This document shows positions 1-8,143 of a stretch of DNA of 32,680 bases, in pieces. The position numbers and the translations under genes are program-made. How positions within the stretch are numbered: the first letter of the stretch is position 1; every line of letters starts with the position of its first letter. Location of the stretch: NCBI GenBank assembly GCA_028870115.1, contig JAGWQH010000073.1, forward strand, positions 1 to 32,680, read 5' to 3'. Under the pieces are notes generated by a model that ran no database searches, was not told where the DNA came from, and was given only the letters and a program-made list of their open reading frames with translations. This DNA is from Candidatus Methylomirabilota bacterium (GTDB lineage Bacteria > Methylomirabilota > Methylomirabilia > Methylomirabilales > Methylomirabilaceae).

Positions 1-2
1 TG

Positions 3-95
3 AGGGTGCTGCTCCAGCGGATGAACATCTTGCTGCCCAACCGGCCCAAGATCATTGACAATGTAGTGCAGAAAACGGCCGAATCAGGGCTGTAA
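3..95 (+). CDS. 3' end of an unidentified gene, cut by the window edge
   Basis: An open frame enters from the left edge and stops at TAA 93-95. It gives 30 residues ending in KTAESGL. The composition (MNILLPNRPKIID and a mixed charged tail) looks protein-like, and the frame faces the 3' end of hsdM. I do not recognise the family, and 30 residues are too few to assign one. It could be a chance open frame. Confidence 0.35.
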   Translation, partial: RVLLQRMNILLPNRPKIIDNVVQKTAESGL

Positions 96-230
96 CTGTT
101 TGACGTTATTAGCGTCTCACTCTCAAACTGCGGAAGATGGGCTAGGGATGACGTAACCCCAGTGTACAGGGTTCCATTCTGACGACTCGCGAGGATATAC
201 ACCGCTGGCTGCTTCATGCACTGTCGGTCA

Positions 231-280
231 CTGGATTCCGGCTTTCGCCGGAATGACGCGAAGAGGGGCCGGAATGACGG
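231..280. repeat. REP-like palindrome between convergent genes
   Basis: An inverted repeat ATTCCGGC (235-242), loop TTTC, GCCGGAAT (247-254) is followed by a second half-copy, GCCGGAATGACGG, at 268-280. The same type of repeat (ATTCCGGG/CCCGGAAT and CGCCGGAATGACG) recurs inside hsdM at about 860-970. It sits in the 194-base gap between the plus-strand fragment and the hsdM stop. Sequences of this kind are widespread dispersed repeats. The rest of the gap (96-230) shows nothing recognisable. Confidence 0.7.
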
Positions 281-289
281 GTTGTGGGG

Positions 290-2584
290 TCATGCCCCCA
301 ACTCCTCGAAGTTCACCTGAATCTTCGCCGCCAGTTCCACCGCCTCCTTGTTGAGGTCTGCCAGTTCGGTGTGGATGTCGCGCAGGGTCTGCTCGAAGTC
401 GAAATCCTCGTCCTCCTCTGGCGGGGCGACGCCGACATAGCGGCCTGGCGTGAGACTCCAGTCCGCGGCCTCGATCTCCTTGCGGTCCACGAGCTTGACC
501 AAGCCGGGCACAGCCTCCAGTTCAGCCTTGGGGAAGCGGTCCTGCAGCCACGCGACCTGCCGGTGGAAGTAGACGGCGTGCTTCAACTGTTCCACGGCGG
601 CCTTGCGCTCCTCGTCAAGTTGCTTCACAAGTCGGCCAGTGGCGCGACGGTCGTAGGCCAGCCCCTCACCCCGACCCTCTCCCCCGTTTACGGGGGCGAG
701 GGGGATTTCGGCGCCAAGGTCGGCCACGCGAGCGGTGAGCTTGTAGAGCAGGTCCACCTGCTTCACGAGGCCACGGATCGCGTCCGCATTGGGGTCGAAG
801 GCGTGCCGTGCGGCGTGCTGTTTGTCGTTCTCACGAATGACGTCGTTGGCCTCCTCTTCGTCATTCCGGGCTTGACCCGGAATCCAGTGATTTTCCTTTA
901 CTTCAGAAACGGTTTCTGGATTCCCGCTTCCGGCTGACGACGTGCCGGGACAGATTTCGCCGGAATGACGGAAGACGAAGCTGTCGAGCGCGGCGAGCAG
1001 CTTGGCGCGGTCGGCCTCGTAAAGCGCGACCGCCTCGCGCAGTTCGGTCAGGGCGTCGGCAAGCGTCTGCTTCTTCGCAACGTCGAGGTCGGCGTACTTC
1101 GCCACCGCCTTGGCGAGCGGTTCGAATCGCTGGCGCAGATCGGTCAGCGTGGCATCGAAAGCCGTAAGCACCGGGGGAATCGCTGCACTCTCGATGCAGA
1201 CTTGGCGGAGGTAGTCCTTCACCAGTCCAAGGAACCGCTCTCGCTGACCGCGATAGAGCCAGACGATGGCGGAGAGGTTTCGCATCTGCTCGGGCGAGAA
1301 GTCGTAGATCTTGCGCGTGACCTTGCGGTAGACGTTGCGCGCGTCGAGCATCAGGACGGTGTCCGGCCCCCTCACCCTGGCCCTCTCCCTCAACGGGGGC
1401 GAGGGAAGAGAACTCTTGGCGCGATCGAAGAACCACAGCTCACAGGGAACGGTGCGAGTGTAGAAGAAGTTGGAGCGGATGGAGATCATCACGTCTACGT
1501 CGCCCGTCTCGACGATCTTGCGACGGACCTCCTTCTCGCCGTGCCCGGCGCTCGACGCCTGGGACGACATGACGAAGCCGGCGCGGCCTTTCTCGTTCAG
1601 GTAGCTCCAGAAGTAGGAGATCCAGAGGTAGTTGCCGTTGCTGACCTTCTTTTGCTTGTTTACCCCCGGCAGGCCGAAAGGCAGGCGTGGGTCGGTCTTG
1701 ATGCGCTCTGCATCTACCAGGTCCACGTTGAACGGCGGATTGGCCATGACGAAGTCGCACTTGCCGGCGAGGTTGTGCTCGTCCTGGTAGTAGGTGATGG
1801 CCTCGGCGATCTTTCCTTCCAGGCCGTGGACGGCGAGGTTCATTTTAGCGATGCGGATGGTGTCGCGGTTCTTTTCCTGGCCGTAGAAGACAACCTTTTT
1901 CGCCGTATCGCCGCCCTCGTGCTCGATGAAATGGCTGGACTGGACAAACATGCCGGCGGAACCGGACGCGATGTCGATGACGATGCCGTGTCCCGGCTCG
2001 ATGACGTTGACGATGGTCTGGACGATCGAGGACGGCGTGAAGAACTCGCCGTTGTCGTGCGCCTTCTGGATGGAGAACTTGGCGAGGAAGTACTCGTAGA
2101 TGCGACCGAAGACATCGCCGGTGGCCTGCTTGATTTGCTCGCTGTTGAACAGGCGCATCAGGTCTTCAAGGACCTTGGTCTCGAAGATGCCGTAGTCCTT
2201 CGGCAGCACGCCCTGCAGCGGCTCGAACTCTGCCTCAATGGCGGTCATCGCCTCGGTGATGAGCTTCGGCAGATCGCTCCCGCTGACGGCTGCCTGCTGC
2301 ATGATCCAGTCGTAGCGAGTGTTCTCGGGCAGGTAGAGCGCGCGGCGCGCGATGTAATCGGCGGGCAGCACCTTGCGTTTGGGCATCTTGCCGCTGGCCT
2401 GGTCGGCCTCGATCTGGCGGTGCGCCGTGTCGAAGCGATTGGCGGCGTGGCGGAGGAAGATCACGCCCAGCACTGGCATGAAGTAGTCGCTCGAAGTGAG
2501 TTTGGAGTTGGCGCGGAGGTTGTCTGCTGCCTCCCAGAGATCAGATTCGAGCTTCTCGATGTCTTTGAAGGTCTCGTTACTCAT
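290..2584 (-). CDS. hsdM: Type I restriction-modification system DNA methyltransferase subunit (HsdM)
   Basis: This is an N6-adenine methyltransferase subunit of a type I restriction-modification system; in the family it pairs with a specificity subunit HsdS. The N-terminal helical domain (about 5-150) is followed by the SAM fold, with motif I DIASGSAG near residues 204-211 and catalytic motif IV NPPF near 282-285. The C-terminus (SLTPGRYVGVAPPEEDEDF onward, with a helical tail) is typical of HsdM. At 764 residues it is long for the family, because three repeat-derived segments interrupt it near residues 393-407, 539-576 and 627-642, all in frame. No hsdS or hsdR is visible: downstream the gene meets a converging fragment, and upstream it diverges from selB. 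It is therefore solitary as far as the window shows. ATG 2584 is the natural start. Whether the protein still methylates DNA with the inserts is unknown. Confidence 0.93.
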   Translation of the reverse strand: MSNETFKDIEKLESDLWEAADNLRANSKLTSSDYFMPVLGVIFLRHAANRFDTAHRQIEADQASGKMPKRKVLPADYIARRALYLPENTRYDWIMQQAAVSGSDLPKLITEAMTAIEAEFEPLQGVLPKDYGIFETKVLEDLMRLFNSEQIKQATGDVFGRIYEYFLAKFSIQKAHDNGEFFTPSSIVQTIVNVIEPGHGIVIDIASGSAGMFVQSSHFIEHEGGDTAKKVVFYGQEKNRDTIRIAKMNLAVHGLEGKIAEAITYYQDEHNLAGKCDFVMANPPFNVDLVDAERIKTDPRLPFGLPGVNKQKKVSNGNYLWISYFWSYLNEKGRAGFVMSSQASSAGHGEKEVRRKIVETGDVDVMISIRSNFFYTRTVPCELWFFDRAKSSLPSPPLRERARVRGPDTVLMLDARNVYRKVTRKIYDFSPEQMRNLSAIVWLYRGQRERFLGLVKDYLRQVCIESAAIPPVLTAFDATLTDLRQRFEPLAKAVAKYADLDVAKKQTLADALTELREAVALYEADRAKLLAALDSFVFRHSGEICPGTSSAGSGNPETVSEVKENHWIPGQARNDEEEANDVIRENDKQHAARHAFDPNADAIRGLVKQVDLLYKLTARVADLGAEIPLAPVNGGEGRGEGLAYDRRATGRLVKQLDEERKAAVEQLKHAVYFHRQVAWLQDRFPKAELEAVPGLVKLVDRKEIEAADWSLTPGRYVGVAPPEEDEDFDFEQTLRDIHTELADLNKEAVELAAKIQVNFEELGA
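661..704. repeat. Dispersed GC-rich repeat, copy B1, inside hsdM
   Basis: The plus strand reads CCCCTCACCCCGACCCTCTC, then an imperfect palindrome CCCCCGTTTACGGGGG and a GCGAGGGGG tail. A close relative lies at 1365-1407 in the same orientation. Read through in the hsdM frame, it adds a Gly/Glu-rich segment (LAPVNGGEGRGEG) between two conserved stretches of the protein. Confidence 0.75.
860..970. repeat. Composite REP-like insertion inside hsdM
   Basis: A palindrome ATTCCGGG (863-870), loop CTTGA, CCCGGAAT (876-883) is followed by a diverged second unit, roughly 911-970, ending in CGCCGGAATGACG. It matches the 231-280 repeat outside the gene. In the hsdM frame it codes about 37 residues, including WIPGQARNDEEE, a peptide typical of translated repeats of this kind. 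It separates the helical segment ending in FVFRHS from AARHAFDPNADAIRGL. Confidence 0.75.
1365..1407. repeat. Dispersed GC-rich repeat, copy B2, inside hsdM
   Basis: This is the second copy of the 661-704 repeat (CCCCTCACCCTGGCCCTCTC, then CAACGGGGGCGAGGG). It is translated in a different frame from copy B1, giving SSLPSPPLRERARVRG between CELWFFDRAK and DTVLMLDARNV. The two DNA copies are alike while the two peptides differ, so the conservation is at the DNA level and marks them as inserted elements. Confidence 0.75.
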
Positions 2585-2728
2585 GCCGTGCTGATATTCG
2601 CGATCCTGTCAGTGACGGCAGCACCCTGGACGGCACCGTTGCCAGATCGGGTGGCCGCCACGGTGTGATGCCCGTTCCCGGGAGACCTAACGACGAGTAT
2701 GCTGGTCAGTATATGTCAGAGTTATGGC

Positions 2729-2737
2729 AGTATAGCA
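2729..2737 (-). promoter_or_regulatory. Candidate extended -10 promoter for hsdM
   Basis: Read on the minus strand, this is TGCTATACT, an extended -10 box (TATACT, five of six to consensus). It lies about 140 bases upstream of the hsdM ATG. No convincing -35 was found at 17 bases. CAGTAT occurs three times nearby, at 2707, 2728 and 2767. Confidence 0.4.
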
Positions 2738-2773
2738 CGGAAACTGAACCTTGCTGCCAAGAAGCCCAGTATG

Positions 2774-2782
2774 TGCTATGAT
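2774..2782 (+). promoter_or_regulatory. Candidate extended -10 promoter for selB
   Basis: TGCTATGAT is an extended -10 box (TATGAT, five of six). Transcription would begin near 2789-2790, only a few bases before the preferred selB ATG at 2793. No Shine-Dalgarno sequence precedes that ATG, so the message could be nearly leaderless. Confidence 0.45.
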
Positions 2783-2792
2783 GGCGCTCGTG

Positions 2793-4703
2793 ATGACGAA
2801 GCACGTTATCATCGGAACGGCTGGCCACATCGATCATGGCAAGACCGCGCTCGTCAAGGCCCTGACCGGCATCGACACCGACCGGTTGAAGGAGGAGAAG
2901 GAGCGGGGGATCTCCATCGAGCTGGGTTTTGCCAACCTGGCTTTGTCCGATGACCTCCAGCTCGGGATCGTAGACGTCCCGGGACATGAACGGTTCGTCA
3001 AGACGATGCTCGCCGGCGTCGGCGGGATCGATCTGGTGGTGCTGGTCATCGGCGCCGACGAGGGGGTGATGCCGCAGACGCGGGAGCACCTCCATATCTG
3101 CGAACTACTTCAGGTCAAGCGGGGCGTGGTGGCGCTGACGAAGGCCGATCTCGTCGAGCCGGATTGGCTGGAGATGGTGCAGGCCGATCTGAAACGGTTC
3201 CTGGTCGGGACCTTTCTTGAGGACGCGCCGGTTGTGGCGGTGTCCGCTGTTACCGGGCAAGGGCTCCCGCAGTTGCGGGCGGTGTTGCACGATGCGGCCG
3301 ACGCGATCGAGCCGAAGCGCCATGACGGGATCTTCCGTCTGCCGATCGACCGGGTCTTTACCATCAAGGGATTTGGCACGGTGGTGACCGGCACCCTCTG
3401 GTCCGGGACCGTGCGGGTCGGCAACGAGGTGGTCGTCCTGCCTGCAGGGCTGCGTTCGCGAGTCCGGCGGCTCCAGGTCCATGGCCAAACGGTGGAACAG
3501 GCCTGGGCCGGGCAGCGGATCGCCGTTAACCTGCCCGGTCTCGATGTGGATCAACTTGACCGAGGCAATCTCTTGGCGTTTCCTGGTACGCTCACGCCGA
3601 GTATGGCCTTCGACGTGTCGTTAGCCCTGCTGAAGGACGCCCCCCGTGCCTTGCGGAACCGGACGAGGGTCCGGTTCCACTTGGGAACGAGCGAGATCCT
3701 GTCCCGTGTCGTACTGCTGGATCGTGAGGAACTGAATCCTGGCGAAGAGACGTTCGCCCACGTGCGACTGGAGGAAATGGCTACGGGATTGGCCGGCGAC
3801 CGGTACGTGGTCCGAAGCTACTCGCCTGCCCTGACGATCGGCGGTGGGAGCATCCTCGACCCGAACCCTCCCGTGCGGCGGCGGGCCAAGGCATCGTTGC
3901 TCGAACACCTCAAGGTCCTGCAGGCCGGCACATCGGGTCAGCAGATCGAGCGCCTGCTGCTGCAAGCCGGTTCGGTGCCGATGACGTTGGATACGCTCAG
4001 GGTCTCAGCCGGCCTGGATGAGACCACGCTGCGGCGAGAGATCACGTGCCTCGTAGAGGGCGACGTGGCTGTAGCGTTGGGCGCAAAAGGTGATCTCGGA
4101 TACGTTCACCGGCTGAGCTATGATCGCCTGGCGGCGGAGATCCTTTCCCGTCTGGAGGAGTTCCACAGGCAAGAACCCCTCAAGGATGGGCTGCCGAAGG
4201 AAGAGTTACGATCCAAGCTGCGTCACGTTGGGCCGGTCCTGTTCGCTCGCCTGTTGCAGGGTCTCGTGGAGACGCAGCGAATCGCCATCGACCGGGAGAA
4301 GGTGCGGCATTTTTTGCACCGTCCTACTCTTTCAGCTTCGGAGCAGGCCATCAAAGACCGATTGGCCGCGATCTACCAGAAGGCAGGCCTTCAGCCGCCG
4401 GACTTGGAGTCGGCGCTTACCCAGGCCGGCGCGGACAGCAAAACCGGGATCACAATCTTTCGTCGCCTTGCCGATGAGGCGACAGTCGTAAAAATCAAAG
4501 ATAATCTCTATCTTCACCACGACCATTACCGCCGCGCGAAAGAGATGCTCCTCAATCACTTTACGCTCCATGCTGCCATTACGGTCCAGCAGTTCAAGGA
4601 GCTCCTGGGGGTAAGTCGGAAGTTCGCTATCCCCTTTCTGGAGCATTTCGACAGTGCCAGGTTGACCCGTCGGCATAATGATGAGCGGGTCCTCTACGTG
4701 TAG
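2793..4703 (+). CDS. selB: Selenocysteine-specific translation elongation factor SelB
   Basis: SelB is a GTPase that delivers Sec-tRNA(Sec) to UGA codons marked by a SECIS hairpin. The N-terminus carries the P-loop GHIDHGKT (residues 11-18), then a switch region with [17 protein letters not shown] (G3) and TKAD (G4). Beta-barrel domains follow, and the C-terminal third has the winged-helix repeats that bind SECIS RNA (ending [17 protein letters not shown]). The length of 636 residues suits bacterial SelB. The frame is open back to 2751, but ATG 2793 is preferred: it puts [18 protein letters not shown] at the terminus as in the family, and the upstream ATGs lie in the -10 box. Its presence implies the organism decodes selenocysteine, for example in formate dehydrogenase. 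selA, selC and selD are not in the window. Confidence 0.95.
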   Translation: MTKHVIIGTAGHIDHGKTALVKALTGIDTDRLKEEKERGISIELGFANLALSDDLQLGIVDVPGHERFVKTMLAGVGGIDLVVLVIGADEGVMPQTREHLHICELLQVKRGVVALTKADLVEPDWLEMVQADLKRFLVGTFLEDAPVVAVSAVTGQGLPQLRAVLHDAADAIEPKRHDGIFRLPIDRVFTIKGFGTVVTGTLWSGTVRVGNEVVVLPAGLRSRVRRLQVHGQTVEQAWAGQRIAVNLPGLDVDQLDRGNLLAFPGTLTPSMAFDVSLALLKDAPRALRNRTRVRFHLGTSEILSRVVLLDREELNPGEETFAHVRLEEMATGLAGDRYVVRSYSPALTIGGGSILDPNPPVRRRAKASLLEHLKVLQAGTSGQQIERLLLQAGSVPMTLDTLRVSAGLDETTLRREITCLVEGDVAVALGAKGDLGYVHRLSYDRLAAEILSRLEEFHRQEPLKDGLPKEELRSKLRHVGPVLFARLLQGLVETQRIAIDREKVRHFLHRPTLSASEQAIKDRLAAIYQKAGLQPPDLESALTQAGADSKTGITIFRRLADEATVVKIKDNLYLHHDHYRRAKEMLLNHFTLHAAITVQQFKELLGVSRKFAIPFLEHFDSARLTRRHNDERVLYV

Positions 4704-4726
4704 GAGGCCGCAAAGGAGGAAGGCGC

Positions 4727-4933
4727 ATGTTTGGGTTGGGGATTCAAGAACTGCTGGTGATTCTGGTCATTGTGCTGCTCATCTTCGGCGTCAACCGGTT
4801 ACCGGAGCTCGGCAGCGGCCTGGGCAAGGCAATTCGAGGCTTCAAGGATTCGTTGGCAGGAAAGGATGCCATCGATGTGACGCCGAAGAAAGAGAAAGGC
4901 GAGAAAAAGCGATCCGATGAGGGAAAGGCGTAA
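4727..4933 (+). CDS. tatA: Twin-arginine translocase subunit TatA/TatE
   Basis: This 68-residue protein forms the pore component of the Tat export system for folded proteins. It has one N-terminal membrane helix ([14 protein letters not shown], about 8-21), the [10 protein letters not shown] hinge, an amphipathic helix ([15 protein letters not shown]), and a short charged tail. That is the standard TatA layout. It starts at ATG 4727 with a strong ribosome site, GGAGG, at about 4715, and lies 23 bases after selB, so the two are probably co-transcribed. tatB and tatC are not nearby. Confidence 0.95.
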   Translation: MFGLGIQELLVILVIVLLIFGVNRLPELGSGLGKAIRGFKDSLAGKDAIDVTPKKEKGEKKRSDEGKA

Positions 4934-5357
4934 CGCGCTGTACGCGAAGCCGATTGCGCCTTGCCTCAGTCTCGCAGGCTTGCTCCAGCGCCTGTACGGC
5001 CCGTCAAGAAGCTACTGACCGTCATGCTTTCACTTGCGTGCTCAGCGGCTCCACGACGCCGATCACCTCCTGAAGTTATTCTGCTGGTGGCCCCGCCCGC
5101 TGCGTCCTATATTGCCTACTTGCTCCCTCGCTCGTTGTTGCGTGTTTCGTTCGATCGAATACTTGGTGGCCACCCGCTTGCCTCCTGCCATTCTGTGATG
5201 GGCGTTAAGGATGCGAGTGATCTCTAATAGCAGCGGGATATTGCCGTGGGATATCTTGGCGATCTCTCGCGGCAGCGCCTCATGGGCTGTTGCTCAAAAC
5301 TTCACTCGATAACTGAAGGTCCAGGCAGACTGAGTCGACGGGGAGGGGAGTCATCCG
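4934..5357. other. 424-base gap between tatA and ugd with no convincing gene
   Basis: No gene family was recognised on either strand. One plus-strand frame (4961-5227) is open, but its Pro/Ser/Arg-rich translation resembles no protein I know and it has no ribosome site. Two related segments occur, GGTGGCCCCGCCCGCTGCGTCCT near 5086 in part and GGTGGCCACCCGCTTGCCTCCT near 5167 in part, suggesting a degenerate direct repeat. GGGGAGGGGAG just before 5358 is the ugd ribosome site. No clear terminator was seen. Confidence 0.5.
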
Positions 5358-6680
5358 ATGAATATCGCCATTGTCGGAACCGGGTATGTGGGTCTTGTCA
5401 CCGGGGTGTGCTTTGCGGAGTTTGGTTTGCATGTGACTGGCGTGGACACGGATGAGGAGCGCATCGCTCAGTTGGCCAAAGGAGAGGTCCTTATTTATGA
5501 GCCGCAGTTGGGCGAAATGCTACGCAGAAATCTGCAGCAAGGTCGTATTCAGTTTACGACCGACACGGCGCGTGCTGTGAGAGAGTCGCTGGTCGTCTTT
5601 ATCGCCGTGGGAACCCCCTCAAAGGAGGACGGTTCCGCAGACCTCCGCTATGTCGAAGAAGTCGCCCGAACCGTGGCGAGGAACCTGAACGGGTATAAAG
5701 TGATCGTGACCAAGAGCACTGTCCCGGTAGGGACCGGACGGAGAATCCAGAGCATTATCCACGAAGAGAATGGAACCGGATCGCAGGGAGTATTCGATAT
5801 CGCCTCCAACCCTGAATTCCTGCGCGAAGGATCGGCTATTGAGGACTTCTTGCGACCCAACCGAGTCGTCATTGGGGCAGATAGTCCGCAGGCCGTTGCC
5901 ATCCTCCAGGACCTATATCGGCCCCTGTATCTCATCGAGGTTCCTTTCGTGATTACGACGATCGAGACTGCCGAACTGATCAAGTACGCCTCGAACAGTT
6001 TCTTAGCCACAAAAATTACCTTTATGAATGAGATGGCAAACCTTTGTGAGGTACTTGGGGTAGACATTCACGTTGTCGCCAAGGCGATGGGGCTCGATCA
6101 GCGGATTGGTCCAAAGTTCCTTCATCCGGGCCCAGGGTTTGGTGGTTCCTGCCTCCCGAAAGACACGTGGGCGCTTGTCAATGTTGCGAGGGAACATGGA
6201 TGCCGCACCCACTTGGTTGAGACCGTCATTGAGGTGAACGAGCAACAGAAGCTTCGGATGGCGCAGAAGATAATCAGCGCCTTGGGGGCCTCTCCAGATC
6301 CCGGCTCTCTGGAGGGAATCACTGTAGGGGTACTCGGCTTGGCTTTCAAACCGAATACAGATGACGTCAGGCAGGCGCCTTCCCTCGCTATTATAGGCGA
6401 ACTACAGCGGCTGGGAGCTCTGGTGCAGGCCTACGATCCCGCCGCGATGGAGCAGGCGCGACGTATCTTACCAGCGGTAGATTATCGGATAGACGCGTAC
6501 AGCGCGGCGGAGGGGGCGGATGTGCTGGTGTTGGCGACCGAATGGAATCAGTTTCGCAATCTCAATCTGGAGAAGGTCAAGAAGCTGATGCGCCGCCCGG
6601 TCTTAGTGGACCTGCGCAATGTCTATGAACCGGAGCGCGTGCGTATGTTGGGGTTCACGTATTGCGGGATCGGACGGTAA
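5358..6680 (+). CDS. ugd: UDP-glucose 6-dehydrogenase
   Basis: The enzyme oxidises UDP-glucose to UDP-glucuronate with two NAD+, supplying precursors for capsule, exopolysaccharide or modified lipid A. The N-terminus is a Rossmann fold, MNIAIVGTGYVGLVTG. The family signature GPGFGGSCLPKD carries the catalytic cysteine at residue 265; conserved NPEFLREGSAI and FLATKITFMNE lie upstream. The C-terminal UDP-binding domain includes GLAFKPNTDDVRQAPS. The length of 440 residues is normal. The start ATG 5358 follows GGGGAGGGGAG. It is a stand-alone gene here, with long non-coding sequence on both sides and no glycosyltransferases alongside, so its end product cannot be deduced from context. Confidence 0.96.
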   Translation: MNIAIVGTGYVGLVTGVCFAEFGLHVTGVDTDEERIAQLAKGEVLIYEPQLGEMLRRNLQQGRIQFTTDTARAVRESLVVFIAVGTPSKEDGSADLRYVEEVARTVARNLNGYKVIVTKSTVPVGTGRRIQSIIHEENGTGSQGVFDIASNPEFLREGSAIEDFLRPNRVVIGADSPQAVAILQDLYRPLYLIEVPFVITTIETAELIKYASNSFLATKITFMNEMANLCEVLGVDIHVVAKAMGLDQRIGPKFLHPGPGFGGSCLPKDTWALVNVAREHGCRTHLVETVIEVNEQQKLRMAQKIISALGASPDPGSLEGITVGVLGLAFKPNTDDVRQAPSLAIIGELQRLGALVQAYDPAAMEQARRILPAVDYRIDAYSAAEGADVLVLATEWNQFRNLNLEKVKKLMRRPVLVDLRNVYEPERVRMLGFTYCGIGR

Positions 6681-6773
6681 CTCAAAAATGTCATGGGGTT
6701 GAGAACTGCGCTCGGACTGCTCCTTTTGGGATTTTGTGTGCGATCTTGTGAGATCCTACGAAATTTTTTGTGC

Positions 6774-6803
6774 TTGACCTTGGGTGTTGCGTTTTAGTAC
6801 ACT
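6774..6803 (+). promoter_or_regulatory. Sigma70-like promoter of the pnt operon
   Basis: TTGACC (6774-6779), 18 bases, then TACACT (6798-6803). The -35 sits in the context GTGCTTGAC, which also occurs at the promoter at 19240. Transcription would start near 6810, leaving a leader of about 180 bases before pntAA. Confidence 0.55.
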
Positions 6804-6991
6804 GTGCCGCCACGGGTGATGCGAAAGCGCGTCAGACCCAAGCTGTTTGTTTACTAGCTGTCTCTTGCCTAGAAAATATCTATCGAGTCCATTGCGTCTG
6901 TTACGTCCGGGGGTCCCGGAGAGTCATGACTATGGTTGGGGTGAGATCGAGTGAAAGCCGGCAATCTAACTATATTCGAGAGAGCCGATAG
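6804..6991 (+). other. Structured 5' leader of pntAA (rest of the 311-base gap)
   Basis: Two hairpins are visible. One is GGGT-GATGCG-AAAG-CGCGTC-A-GACCC at about 6814-6840. The other is TCCGGG-GGT-CCCGGA at 6906-6920, followed by the palindrome AGTCATGACT. I could not match either to a riboswitch class I know. The 6681-6773 part, between ugd and the promoter, shows no gene and no convincing terminator. Confidence 0.35.
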
Positions 6992-8143
6992 ATGAGGGTC
7001 GCAGTCCTGAAGGAGATCGAGGTTGGAGAAAAGCGCATCGCGATCGTCCCGGAAACGGTCAAGCGATTGGTCAAGAAAGGGATCGAGGTGTGCGTCGAGT
7101 CCGGCGCCGGTGAAGGATCGTGCTTCCGGGATGGGGAGTATGAGGAGGCCGGCGCCGTAATAGAGCCCTCGGCGGAAGCGCTGCTTGCCGCCACCGATGT
7201 GATCATCAAGGTTCAGCGCCCTACCCCGGCGGAATTACTGAAGATTCGCGAAGGCACGACGATCATCAGCTTTCTGTATCCGCTGGTCAATCCGGACCTC
7301 GTTCAAACCCTTGCCGGCCGTAAGATCACCGCAATTGCGGTAGACAGCATCCCTCGGACTACGCTGGCCCAGATGATGGACGTCCTCAGCTCACAGGCGA
7401 CGATCGCGGGTTACTATGCGGTGATCATGTCTGCGTATGCGCTTCCGAAATTCTTTCCGATGCTGATGACCGCAGCGGGTACGATTGCGCCGGCAAAGGT
7501 GCTGATCCTGGGCGCCGGCGTCGCCGGCCTGCAGGCCATCGCCACCGCAAAGCGGCTCGGCGCCGCGGTGGAGGCGTTCGATACACGAAAGGTGGTAAGG
7601 CAGCAGGTAGAAAGTCTGGGGGCGCGGTTCGTTGAGGTGGACATAGCCGAAGATGCTCAGACAGCCAGCGGGTACGCAAAGGAGCTCTCTGAAGAATACA
7701 AACGGCGACAGACCGAGCTTATACACCGGCACATCGCCAAATCTGATGTCTGCATCACGACAGCGCTTGTCCCAGGCCAGCGCGCTCCGATCCTGATCAC
7801 AGAAGAGATGGTCCAGGCCATGAGGCCTGGGTCGGTGATCGTGGATCTTGCGGCGGAGCAGGGGGGCAACTGTGCCCTGACCGAGCCCGGCAATGAAGTG
7901 GTGAACCATGGGGTGACGATCATCGGCCGCTTGAATCTTCCGAGCCGCTTGGCGGTCCACGCGAGCCAGATGTACTCGCGTAATATGGAGAAGCTCCTTC
8001 TGCACCTGATGGGCGACGGCGGGCTGAAGCTCAATCTCCAGGACGAGATCACCCAAGGATGTGTGATTACTCTGGGGGGAGAGATTGTGCACCCGAAGGT
8101 CAAGGAACTACTGTCCCGGAAAGGGGAACCCCATGCAAACTGA
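6992..8143 (+). CDS. pntAA: NAD(P) transhydrogenase subunit alpha, part 1 (NAD-binding domain I)
   Basis: This is the soluble NAD(H)-binding component of the proton-translocating transhydrogenase, which couples hydride transfer from NADH to NADP+ to proton re-entry. It begins MRVAVLKEIEVGEKRIAIVPETVK, the AlaDH/PNT N-terminal domain. It continues with the nucleotide-binding fold VLILGAGVAGLQAIATAKRLGA and the conserved TALVPGQRAPILITEEMV. At 383 residues it is the length of the split alpha-1 subunit. No membrane segments are present, and those are supplied by the next gene. The end overlaps the pntAB start by 11 bases, indicating translational coupling. In a methylotroph the complex would supply NADPH for biosynthesis. 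Confidence 0.95.
   Translation: MRVAVLKEIEVGEKRIAIVPETVKRLVKKGIEVCVESGAGEGSCFRDGEYEEAGAVIEPSAEALLAATDVIIKVQRPTPAELLKIREGTTIISFLYPLVNPDLVQTLAGRKITAIAVDSIPRTTLAQMMDVLSSQATIAGYYAVIMSAYALPKFFPMLMTAAGTIAPAKVLILGAGVAGLQAIATAKRLGAAVEAFDTRKVVRQQVESLGARFVEVDIAEDAQTASGYAKELSEEYKRRQTELIHRHIAKSDVCITTALVPGQRAPILITEEMVQAMRPGSVIVDLAAEQGGNCALTEPGNEVVNHGVTIIGRLNLPSRLAVHASQMYSRNMEKLLLHLMGDGGLKLNLQDEITQGCVITLGGEIVHPKVKELLSRKGEPHAN

Noticed and set aside
1111-1125. T-loop-like GGTTCGAATCGC suggesting a tRNA
   Set aside because: It lies in the coding sequence of hsdM and no acceptor or anticodon stems surround it.
965-2668. Long plus-strand open frame opposite hsdM (567 codons)
   Set aside because: Antisense shadow of hsdM: no family motif, and its composition follows from the GC-rich third positions of the real gene.
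4961-5227. 88-codon plus-strand frame in the tatA-ugd gap
   Set aside because: No ribosome site, unlikely composition and no known family; kept only as part of the gap description.
6814-6840. Hairpin with AAAG loop considered as a cyclic-di-GMP or cobalamin riboswitch element
   Set aside because: The conserved core sequences of those classes are not present.
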